Positions 1 to 9,889 of a DNA stretch of 64,000 nt are shown here, piece by piece. The translations under genes and the position numbers were made by a program. Below the pieces are notes generated by a model. The model was not told the DNA's origin. It saw nothing but the letters and a program-made list of their open reading frames with translations, and ran no database searches. Numbering within the stretch: the first letter of the stretch is position 1; each line of letters opens with the position of its first letter. Origin of the DNA: Chrysoporthe austroafricana (lineage: Eukaryota; Ascomycota; Sordariomycetes; Diaporthales; Cryphonectriaceae). The stretch lies in the NCBI GenBank assembly GCA_001051155.2, contig JYIP02000001.1, forward strand, positions 62,001 to 126,000, in the 5' to 3' direction.

Positions 1-3000
1 TTCGTGCCGTTCACCTCGATCGTGTGGCCGTTCGCCCGCATCATGGCGAACTGTTGTCCGACCTGGAACTGAGGCTGTCCACGCGCTGCAGACAGCGCCA
101 GCTTGGTAGCAGAGCCGATGAGCCAACCGCCGTCCCCGACGAGAGGTAGGAGCTGTTGGACATTGTCGTCCCAGCCGGCCCCATCAAAGAGCACGACATC
201 ATACGACCCGTCTGCCGAGACGGACCAGTCCGCAAGCTCGTGCCCGAGCGTCCTGACGGCGATGCGGGACTGCACGCGCGGCGAAAGATAAAGCAGCTCT
301 TCCTGCTCGCCTGCGAACCCCACCGTGACGGCGGCCGCGGACGGGAGGACAGCCAGGACGTCTTGGACCGTCTCACGGCCGGGCCGGGGTAGACCTGCTA
401 TGAGGATAGTCCTAACCGGCCGGTGGTGGTGGATGAGCTCGACGAACCTAGCCAGGCGCTGTTGTGGGGTGATCAAGTCTGGGAAGCAGGCGGAGAACAG
501 TGCGGCCCCGTCCCTTGCGCCCGCAAGCATGGCAATGTCGGGCTTCCACGCCACAAAGGAGAAGGGCTGCGGCACCAGCGGCTCGCCGGTCTCGTCAACC
601 TCCGCCTGGGCCGCGCCGGCGGGCAGGGCGGCGTCGTACGTCACACAGACCAGGTTGCGCACATCGAGCAGCAGGCGGCCATCGGGCCCGCGCAGGACGA
701 CGTTGGTGTTGAAGCGGCGCGACTCGAGGGTGTCGGTCCACGCTTCGGCGCGGCCATCCGCCGCGTCCAGCGCAGGGAACACGACGGCCTCCTCGATGTG
801 CGTGGGCACGACCCCCCACGGCATCTCCTTGTGACGCCCCGCGTGAATCGAGACGATGATAAGCTGCAGGCACGCGTCGACCGTGGCCGGGTGCACCAGG
901 TAGCGCGACTCCCCGTCCATGACGCTCATGCGGACCGCGATGTCGCCCGCCGCCTGGTGCAGCCCGCCCTCGGTCTGCACCGCCCGCAGCTGTTGGAACG
1001 TCCTGCTGTAGGCGAACCCGACGCGCCGGAAGGCCTGATACCACCGCTTGCCGGACACGCGCTGCGTCAGCGATGCGCCGACCACCGGCGTCGCGGCAGG
1101 ACAGTCCGCAGGGGCGCGGGTGACGGCGGTGACACGGCCCGAACAGTGCACCGTCCACTCCTTCTGGTCGTGCGGCAGCGACTCGACCGAGAACGAGTAC
1201 CACGCGGGGCTGTCGTCGCTCCCGTCCGCGGTGAGGCGCACGACGGTCTCGATACCGTCGTCCGCGTCGGGCACCACGAGCGCCGTCTTGATGTCGACAT
1301 CGCGCAGCTTGAAACCCTCATACGACAGGCCGTGGGTCTCGAGCGTCTGCCGCAGGGCCTCGATAGCGAGAGACAAGTGGCCAGCGGCCGGGAAGATGGT
1401 GGAGCCGCCGAGCGCGTGGTCCTTGAGCCAGGGCACGTCGCGCTGGCGCAGTAGGTTGCGCCAGACCTCGGAGCGCGTCGACAGGCCCGACACGCGGCTG
1501 CCCAGCAGGTCGTGGCGTGGGAACGCGCGCGCTCGCTGCTCGACGCTGGCCCTTGGCTCGGCCCAGTACCTCCGTTCGTAGTTCCACTGATAGGGCGGCA
1601 GGTCAACCAGCAGGTGCTGCGTCTTTGGTTTGCGCACAAGGCCGCGCCCGCCGGCTTCGTCGTTGGCATTGACCTCGTCTAGGTCAACGTCGAGCCCGGC
1701 CACGAACAGCGCCCCGGCCACGCTCATCAGGCGGTCCGCGTCGTTGGCGCCTCTCTGCAGCGTCGGCATATAGGAGAAGCGCGCAACCGTCTTCTCTCCT
1801 AGCGTGGTGATGATCTGTCTGAAGGGCCCGGCCAGTACCGAGTGCGGGCCTACCTCGATCATGGTGTTGACATGCGCGAGGTCCTCTTCTGCCGCCATCC
1901 GTGCCACGGCTGTGCTGAAACGCACGCGCTGCCTCAGGTTCGTGCTGAAGTAGCCCCTGGGCAGCGCACCGCCGTCCACTCGCGCGCCCGTGACCGAGGA
2001 CACCATGGCCGAGCGCGGGCGCCGCCAGTCCAGTAGCAGGTCGCTGTGGTCGGTCTGGGCCAGCGCCCGCAGCGCGGCATCCAGCATCTCATCGTAGACA
2101 TCACCGACAGGCGCCATGTGTGGCGAGTGGTACGCGCGCCCGGTGCGCAGCTCGCGCACAAACACGTTGCGGGCGTGTAGCGCGTCTCGCAGCGCCGTAA
2201 TGGCCTCAGAGCGCCCGCTTAGCGTCGTGCTGTCCGGCGAGTTCTCGCAGGCCACGCACGCCTCTCCCGGATCTGCGGGTAGCAGCGCCGCGAGCGCCTC
2301 GTCGTCGGCGCCCACGCCCACGGCCAGCATACTGCCCGCGGGCGAGTGGCGGACCACGGCGCGCCCGCGGCAAAAGGCGGCCGCCATGGCCTCGGGCGCA
2401 CTGATCAGGCCCGCCGCGTAGGCCGCGGCGATCTCGCCGCTCGAGTGGCCGACGCTGACCTCGGGCGTCACGTCCCACTGGGCCAGGAGGTCGACAATGG
2501 CAATCTGTATGGCCGTGCACAGCGGCTGCGACACGTCAGCGTCATTGATGCGCTCGGCCGCCTCGGAGCCGCTATCTGAGCCGAGAAGGAGGTCCATGAT
2601 GCGGAAGGTCGGCTTGGGCTGCATCCTGCTCATGATGTCGTCGAGCTTGCGGATCGTGTCGCCGAACACGGGGAACTCCTGGATAGCGGCCTTGCCCATG
2701 CCCGCCCATTGTGCCTGCACATATGGGAAAGGGATATCAGCATCGCCAGAGAGCATGGTCGTTGTGCATTTCTGTAAGAGAAGTGAAAAAAAGAAAGAGA
2801 AAAAATAAAAGGGGGGAGGACGGTGAAGGGGGAAGGGTGAAGGGGCTACGCGTATATAGACCTACCCCTTGACCGGTAAACAGAAAGCCGACTCCAACAC
2901 CCTTCTTCGAAACGGACCCCGTCTGCAGCGCGGGCGGCTGCAGTGCCTCTGCCTCACCTCCCTCGCGTACCACTGCATAGGCACGGCAAGAAAACTTGGT

Positions 3001-4827
3001 GCGGTGCAGGTTGAGCGTGTGCGCCAAGTCGGTCAGGTAGTAGCGGTCCGCCACGGCGGCGAGGGCGGCCGCATTGCGGCCCAGCGTCGCCTTGTCGTGC
3101 GCCGACAAGGTCAGGAGGAATGGCCGCTTCGTTGAGCGGTCGTACGTTGCGTTCCTCTTGTCACGCGCGTGCTGGTACCAAGGATATAGGGATTCGACGG
3201 CCTCGACAATGACGTGTCCGTTCGTGCCGCCATAACCAAACGACGACACGCTGACACGCCGAAGAGAAAGAGAGTCCTTGGGCCAAGGGGCCGTGTCCGA
3301 GTGGACTTTTACGTTCCACTCCTTCTCCAGGACTGTTCATGCCCAATAGGTTAGGGGCTTCGTTTACGGATATAGAGAAGAGGGGAAAAGGGGGAGGTGA
3401 GCACGCACTGTTCGGATTGAGCCGTTCGAAGAATGCGACGCCAGGGATGAGGGCCGCCTCGGTCATCAGAGACGCCTTCATGACGGCGAAGATGCCGCTG
3501 GCCGCCTCGCTATGGCCGATGTTGGGCTTGACGGCGCCGACCAGCAGCGGCTTGTCGGCCGGCCGGGTGTCATTGAGCGCGCGCGAGATGGCGCGGACCT
3601 CGATGGGATCGCCCACGGGCGTGCCGGTGCCGTGCAGCTCGGCATAGGCGGTCAGGTTCGGGTCGAGCCCGGCCCTCTTGTAGGCGAGGCGGACGACGCG
3701 CTCCTGGCCACGGGCGCTCGGGTGCGTAATGCCCATGCCGTCGACCTTGCCGTTGGTGTTGACGGCTGTGGACCGGATCACGGAGCGGATGGGGTCACCG
3801 TCGCGCATGGCATCGCCGAGCCGCTTGAGGTACAGCGCGCCGGCCCCTTCGGCTCGCCCATAGCCGTCGCAGGACGCGTCGAACGTGTGGCATGTCGACG
3901 TTGGGGAGAGGATGCCCAGCTTGGCCGTGTTCATGTGCTGATCCACCGTCAGGATGAGGTTGACGCCACCCACGAGGGCGGCGTCGCAGTCACGACTGCG
4001 GAGTGCGTGGCATGCGTTGTGTAGTGCATAAATAGAGGAGGAACAGGCCGTGTTTATGGTGAAGCTGGGACCGTTGAGGTTGAACGTGTTGCCGATCCGG
4101 TTGCTGATGATGCCCGGGTCGACGCCGGTGGCCGCATAGTTATGGCGGAAATCGGGATCCCGAATAGACATTTGTTCTTTTTTGTTTTTGCAGACATGTC
4201 AGGCAAGAGGCATATCATTATCACATCATGAACAACAGTAACAACAGTAACAACAACAGTAACAATAAGAACAACAGCAGCAACAACAGCAACAACAGCT
4301 ACAAGAGTATAAAACATACGATAATCCGATGTGAACGTGCCCACGAACACGGCCGTATTTGTGCCCGAGATCTGGTCGAGCGTCACGCCCGCGGACACCA
4401 GGGCCTCAAACGATACCTCGAGCATGCGGCGCTGCTGGGGGTCGAGCCACTGCGCCTCGATCGGCGTCATGCCAAAGAACGTCGGGTCAAAGTCCTCGGG
4501 CGTGCCGTGCAGAAAATAGCCGCCGGCGACATTAAAGGACCCAGGTCGCTCCGAGTTCTCGTGCAGGTGGGCGTCAATGTTGAAGCGGTTGGCCGGGACC
4601 TTGGGCGTCTGGCCGTGGCGCTTCTCGACCAGCATGCTCCAGAAGGAAGACTCTGAATCCACGCCGCCGGGGAGGCGACATGCTGTCGAGCTTTGTCAGT
4701 GCGATTCTTGACCGAGAGAGGAAGAAGTCGTTGGCTCGAAGGACATACACATGCCACATATGGCGATGGGCTCGAGTGTGGAGTTCTCTAGCCCCGCCTC
4801 GTCAACGCGTGTGGTGCTGGGAGACAT
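1..4827 (-). CDS. Highly reducing polyketide synthase 1 (KS-AT-DH-MT remnant..., C-terminus outside window)
   Basis: Iterative type I PKS that builds a reduced or polyene chain. Five exons: 4827-4749, 4682-4320, 4176-3409, 3332-2866 and 2714 to the left edge; all joins keep frame, giving about 1,463 residues in the window. The ATG at 4827 leads into the KS N-terminal motif EPIAICGM, split by intron 1. KS has the active Cys (TACSSS, near residue 192), HGTGT and NIGH histidines. AT has GHSSGE (Ser near 650) and a YHSPHM-like motif. DH has the HxxxGxxxxP histidine (HALGGSTIFP) and the HPATVDA aspartate. The region after DH occupies the methyltransferase position, but the glycine-rich SAM loop is lost (ILIAGLPRPG), so C-methylation is probably absent. 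KR, ACP and any ER lie off the edge. It faces away from the membrane-protein gene, sharing a 501-base promoter with it. Confidence 0.95.
4177..4319 (-). repeat. Intron 2 of PKS 1 filled with an AAC/AGT-rich microsatellite
   Basis: The 143-base intron has a GTATGT donor and an AAG acceptor. About 4228-4300 is an imperfect tandem array of AACAACAGT-like units. Reading through it creates a false Val-rich hydrophobic stretch on the minus strand and a false Asn/Ser-rich ORF on the plus strand. Confidence 0.85.
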
Positions 4828-5328
4828 GATGGTCTTTCGGGAGGAGCGAGTGGCTCCGACGGCAGTATCTCTAGCTTACGCGGTAAGCAAACAAGAGGGA
4901 CTGCCGTTGTGGCCCTTGTGTTCCAGATATCAGGTGGTGCCGCCCCGGGGGGACTGTTACGGCTTATGAGATGAAGTATAAGACAGGATACTGTCCTTTG
5001 TGAACCCCCTTGGGTCCTGACTCGGACGGTCCTGCCGATCCAGCAGCTGCCTGGCTCTTGCTACGAGGCTGTGGACAACATAGTGCCAAGCTATACACAC
5101 GCAGGGTCATGATTGCTGATGTCAACTCACGGGCACGGCGGGCCGACAGGGACGAAGACGTGGAGGAAGGGGTTGAGAAGGTCCCTCTCGAGCTAGGCTG
5201 CTCCTCGCCGCCTCTCTTCCACTCTGCTAAGAGGCATCAGACCAAAGAACGCAAGAGAGGCACGCAGTCGAGAGCAACCCATAGCCTCCTCACCTCGTCC
5301 GGACAGACCCTGAGCTCGACCGGCCAAG
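4828..5328. promoter_or_regulatory. Divergent promoter between PKS 1 and membrane protein 1
   Basis: 501 bases separate two start codons that point away from each other. I see no convincing ORF. It holds one CGG-G-CCG element (5138-5146) and a wider TCGG-N9-CCGA inverted repeat near 5017-5033. Co-regulation of the two genes is inferred from the layout. Confidence 0.6.
5138..5146. promoter_or_regulatory. Candidate cluster regulator site GCGGGCCGA (CGG-N-CCG)
   Basis: One base off the consensus TCGGNCCGA on the strand shown (TCGGCCCGC on the other). It lies 183 bases before the membrane-protein start at 5329 and 311 before the PKS 1 start. Part of the cluster-wide motif set. Confidence 0.45.
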
Positions 5329-6532
5329 ATGGCGCCGCCCAAGACGGTGGCGATAGACACGCGTGCCACCACGACCTACTTCCGATCCCTGGCCTACCTG
5401 GCCATCGTACTCCTCTGGGGCATCAGCCTCGTCAACGGCACCGTGTGGGCGCTGCTACAGGCCGTGTGGCACGGCCGGCTCACGGATGGCAGCGACCTCA
5501 AGACCAGCTACACGGGCGTCTTCCTCCTAGACTTCCCCATCGGGCTGCTCGTCGCCTTCTTCTTCCACGGCACCAACGGCCAGTACCCAGGCTACCAGGC
5601 CTTTCTCGTGGACGCTTACTCGACGCTGCAGTCCGCCTTTGTGTGGTTGTACATCGAGGCGTCGCGTCCCGGTGCGCCCACATGGGTTGCGAGGCAAGTG
5701 CATCAAGCCGAAGTCCTTTCGGGAGACGAAGTATAGTCCTGTCTATATGCCTGAGGCTGATTCCCACCCACAACAACCCAGGCCCGTCGTGTTCGGCCTC
5801 CTGTGGCAGTGCTTTGGCGCCGCCATCTCGCTGCCGCTGTGGTACGCCCTGCACCTGTCGTGGGAGGGCGGCCAGCGCACGCAGGGCACAACAGCCCCCG
5901 ACCTGCACACGACACGCGCCCTCCCGCTCGCCTTCCTCGGCGGCGCGATCCTGCCAGCCGTGTTCGGAATGGCTCCGGGCACGTGGATCGGCCCCAGCGA
6001 CCGAGCCCCCGCCGTCCACCAGACCATCCTCTTCGCCTGGCAGCCCGACCCGCTGTGGGTGTCGGGGCTGGCAGCCGGCGGCGCGGCCCTCTCGGCCAGG
6101 CTGTGGCCAGGGGCAGGCCGCCGTAGCCGAGGAGCAGCCGCCGCACACACCTGGGCTCGTGCCGCGCTGCTCCTGGCCGCGGTATCATCTGCGACGGGCC
6201 ACCTCTACGCCCAGGCACAGTTCCTCGGGGCCAGCGGGCTGGACTGGCCGCACGCCTACGTGCCGCACCCGCTGGCCGGCGGACCGGCCGGCGTGGGAGA
6301 CATCCTGGCGCGCGGGCCCTGGCTATTCCTCCAGTTCGACCTGATCATCATCAGCCTGTCGAGCCTGTCGTGGGCCTTCCTGCTGGCGCACAGCAGGGTC
6401 TCGGGCGGAACGCTGCTGCTGACTATGCTTGCGGGCACGCTGACCATCGGGCCGGGCGCTGTGGTCTCGCTGGTCCTGTGGGTGCGCGAGGGGTGGTTGA
6501 TGCAGGAGGAGGGGGGTGAGCGATGGGAGTGA
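5329..6532 (+). CDS. Polytopic membrane protein 1, AurD/CtvD- or AscI-like
   Basis: Two exons, about 5329-5697 and 5756-6532, give about 381 residues; the intron (58 bases) is the only phase-consistent choice I found, but its sites are weak. The protein is mostly hydrophobic with roughly seven to nine membrane segments, the first at residues 18-45 and one at about 65-85 that includes LLDFPIGLLVAFFFHG. No soluble catalytic domain is seen. The general look (small polytopic protein next to an FAD monooxygenase and an HR-PKS) recalls the membrane-bound epoxide hydrolase/cyclase proteins of polyene-pyrone clusters and the AscI-type terpene cyclases; that is from memory and unverified. A second, divergent relative lies at 30093-31366. 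Likely role: acting on epoxides made by the FAD monooxygenase. Confidence 0.75.
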
Positions 6533-7237
6533 CTGTGCTCGTGCTCGTGCTCGTGCTCGTGGATGATTGGTGTGGCCTTGATGTGGTGAGAGACGCTACA
6601 CTAGCTATTCAAAATCTATGTGGGCGTGATACTTCTCCCACGCCGGGCAAAGTTTGCACCTACATCCTGAGGCAGAGACCCAGTGTTTCTCTTTCTTTTC
6701 TTTTCTTTTCTTTTTTGTTTCTTTTTTTTTTTTTTCCTTTCCTTTTTATTTCCCTTTTCGTCTTCTTCCTTGTTTCCTCTGAGAAGGGCGCCTGGTCAGA
6801 TTGAGAATGTTGCACTCCATCCGTATCTTCACCCCGTTAATACGATTACCTGTTGTTGTTCTCTTTTTCTTCACATTATGTCGTAGTGAAGTTTTTCCTT
6901 CTCTCGGTAGATGTTTCCCATTCTTGCTAGACTCCCAAGGCTCGACCCATGATCGTAAAGCTGATGAGCCCCATCGTTATCCTCTCTGTCGACGCTTTCG
7001 CCGAGGTTGACCCGGGCAAGACAACTCGGCCCGAGCTCGACGGGCTTTGTGACCTCAGGTGATGAGGCGCATAGTAGCTCAAAGATCCTATCAGATACGA
7101 TATGGCATCTGCCCTCTGCCCCTCATCCACCCAGAGATGCCTTTCTGCCCCGTCCCCCGCCTTCATATTCTGAATCAGCTCGGGTGGAGCGACCATTGTC
7201 TTGCGGCTGAGGATCTGTGGGCACACCCTCGAGCAAC
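6533..7237. other. Intergenic region with a long pyrimidine tract; promoter of the flavin monooxygenase
   Basis: No ORF of interest. About 6687-6780 is almost pure C/T with a run of Ts. A GTGCTC microsatellite of about four units sits at 6536-6561, just after the stop codon. The 3' part carries the perfect CTCGGCCCGAG element. Confidence 0.6.
7025..7035. promoter_or_regulatory. Candidate cluster regulator site CTCGGCCCGAG
   Basis: Perfect inverted repeat (5-base arms, 1-base centre) ending 203 bases before the ATG at 7238. Exact match to the cluster consensus TCGGNCCGA. Confidence 0.55.
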
Positions 7238-9246
7238 ATGGCATCCGAACCATCACTGATCAAGGTGGATGTAGCCATCATTGGAGCAGGTCCGTGTGTG
7301 CCTCTGACCAGAGCCTGGCGATGGGCTTTCACTGCTGCTGCTGACTGACTGACTGACTGACTGACGCCTGATGTGATGATAAAGGGTGGTATGGCCTGGT
7401 GACGGCACGGACCTATCTCCGCCTCCGACCGATGTGCAATCTCATCATCATCGACGCTGACAAGACGGTGGGCGGCGTATGGAGCAAGCATCGGCTCTAT
7501 CCCAACCTGGTGGCCCAGGTGCGGCTCGGTCTCTTCAACTACTCAGACACGCCCATGGCGCCGCATTACGGGAACCCTGAGGACCCGCGCGTGACGGGCG
7601 AGATGATTCACGACTACATGCAAAAGTACGCCGAGGACCACGACCTGCTGCGGCGGATCCGGTTCGACACGTTCGTCAGCAGTGCCACCAAGCTCTCCGG
7701 AGAAGACGGCGCGGGCTGGCGCCTGGGGTTCCGGGACTCGGCTGACGTGGTCGAGACGGCCAAGCTGCTCGTGGCCACGGGCGTGACGTCGATCCCACAC
7801 CTGCCGCCCATCGTGACGGACAGCAGGCTCAACGACGGCTCGGTCCCCATCATCCACTCGATGGACCTGGGCACCTCCTTCTCACGCCTGCGCGACGACG
7901 CCGCGCTGCGCGAGGTGGTGGTCGTCGGCGCGGCCAAGAGCGCCTACGACGCGGTGTACCTGCTGCTGAGCATGGGGAAGAAGGTCAAGTGGCTGATCCG
8001 CCGCGAGGGCGCCGGGCCACTGGCCATCCTGCCGTTCCGCGTTGCCGGGCTGGCTAACACCATCGCCGTCGCCAGTACCCGGCTCATGACCCACCTGAGC
8101 CCCAGCATCCTCAACACGCGCGGGCCGCTGTACTGGCTGCTGCAGCGCACACCCCTTGGCTGCTGGTGCGTGGGCCGCTTCTGGGACGCGCTCGACTGGG
8201 TCAGCGGCGTCCACGCCGGCTACGCGGCGGGCGACCACGTCGCGGCCCTGCGGCCCGAGATCGATCGCCAGGGCGTCTTCTGGGCGCACTCGGGCCTGGG
8301 CGTCGTCACGCTGCCGGACTTCTGGCCTACCCTGCATAGCCCAAACCTGACCGTCGTGCGTGACGAGATCCGCAGCATCCAGGACGGGGCCGTGCACGTC
8401 AGGACGGCAGACGCGGCGCCCCTCCCCGCCGACTTCATCGTCATGTGCACGGGCTGGGGCGACCACTTCGCCATGTTCGACGCCGAGCACAAGGCTCTGG
8501 CCGGCCTGCCGACGTACACCCCGCGCAGCGACCTGCTGGCGCCGGCGTCCAAGGACGAGCAGGCCTTCCGACAAAAGGTCGACAACATCGACTGGGCGGC
8601 CTACGACGACGCCGCCGAGAGTACAGTGGCCGACCGGCTGCCGCTCCTGGGCGCGGGTCCCGCAGTGCGCCGCCCTGAGCTGCTCGACCCGGCGCGCCAG
8701 AAGAAGTGGCGGCTGTACCGGCGCGCGGTGCCCGTGCCGCTGGCCCGCCGCGGCGACCGCTCCCTGGCCGTGCTGGGCCAGATACACACGGTGCAGACGC
8801 CGCTCGTCGCCGAGGTGCAATCGTTCTGGGCCATCCTGTACCTGCTGGGCGATCTTGACCTGCCCGGGACCGGCGAGATGGCCACCGAGGTGGCGTTATG
8901 GAATGCCTGGACACGCCGGCGCTACCTGAACCAGGGACAGAAGTTTCCGTACTCGCTCTATGATTTCCTCCCGGTGGGTAACCCCCCCTCTCTCCCTACA
9001 CCCTGTCGCGGCCGTGAGGAGATGGGTTGTTGACAGGGCCGTGCTGGCCCTTCTGCTTAGTACATCGATAGCATTTTCGAAGACCTAGGTCTGCAGAGCC
9101 GCCGTAAAGGCAATCCCGTGTCGGAGATCTTCAGCCCCTACCATCCACACGACTTTGACGGCTTCGTGGACGAGTACCTGAACAAGAAGGCCGCGGAAAA
9201 GGACGTTGGAGAAAGTGTAGCAGACACCAGCCGGTTATTAGTTTAG
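7238..9246 (+). CDS. Flavin-containing monooxygenase (FAD/NADPH, FMO-like)
   Basis: Three exons, 7238-7289, 7385-8973 and 9061-9246, give 608 residues with all phases consistent. The first Rossmann motif GAGWYGL is completed across intron 1 (near residue 16), followed by DADKTVGGVW, typical of fungal FMO-like oxygenases in secondary-metabolite clusters. The second nucleotide motif VVVVGAAKSAYDA fits NADPH binding. It probably oxygenates the polyketide: hydroxylation, epoxidation or Baeyer-Villiger chemistry cannot be told apart here. It is distinct from the PaxM/AurC-type enzyme at 35204. The last exon encodes a Lys/Glu-rich tail. A candidate regulator site lies 203 bases upstream, and intron 1 contains a CTGA microsatellite. 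Confidence 0.9.
7341..7365. repeat. CTGA microsatellite in the FMO intron 1
   Basis: About six CTGA units preceded by CTG units, inside the 95-base intron 7290-7384. Confidence 0.85.
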
Positions 9247-9889
9247 ATATCTCCTGTGCAAACAAGGCATTTATTTGCTACTGTCCCCCCGCCATACATA
9301 TTGTCTCTGCGGTGTGTGAATCCTGGCCAGGCGTTGTATTCATTATCTTTAGCCAGCACGGAACAAAGGAGGTGGGGAGGCATGCTCACGAGGCATACTC
9401 ATGAGGTATCTATGGTAGATGCACTATACTTTTTTTTTTAACGGTTCTGGACACACGCACGCACACGTGTCGGCAAATGCAATCCCTATCATCTATCTCC
9501 TTCCGGCCTTGATCTCCTTGAGATTCGGGATGGGCGTCCACACGCGAACGCGGACTCCGAAGCTCTGGAGGTAGAGTGGCCTGCATGAGATAATCTGGGC
9601 AAGGAGGAACTCTCTATACTAAACGTCTCGTTTATATTTCCCCCTCGTCACCCGAATACTGTCGCATAGGTTATACGGATATGGTTGCTGAGACCGGTAA
9701 AATCTGATTTAACGTGGACATTCGGAGTAGAATCCTGTGGAAATACTCAAGAGTTGGCATGGTCGAAGAAGAAGATCTGTCTATGAATTGCAATGTCCCG
9801 TCTATAGGCCGCAAATCTAAACACGTCGAGAAGCCCAAGTGCCACTCAACCCACGCATCATCCTTCTCCGTATAGTCAGAAACTGCTCT
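9247..9889. other. Convergent intergenic region
   Basis: 643 bases between the stop codons of the FMO and GMC genes. Moderately AT-rich; I see no gene, RNA or repeat. It should hold both 3' ends. Confidence 0.5.

Noticed and set aside
423..1454. 343-residue plus-strand ORF opposite PKS 1
   Set aside because: Shadow of the PKS 1 DH region; GC-rich DNA leaves the antisense frame open.
2715..2865. Coding extension of PKS 1 through this stretch
   Set aside because: It is a 151-base intron: removing it restores GQGAQW, the AT start motif, in frame.
5010..6344. 444-residue plus-strand ORF over membrane protein 1
   Set aside because: Out of frame with the hydrophobic protein; Arg/Ser/Pro-rich as expected of a wrong frame.
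7882..8820. 312-residue minus-strand ORF opposite the flavin monooxygenase
   Set aside because: Antisense shadow; the plus strand has clear FAD and NADPH motifs and consistent splicing.
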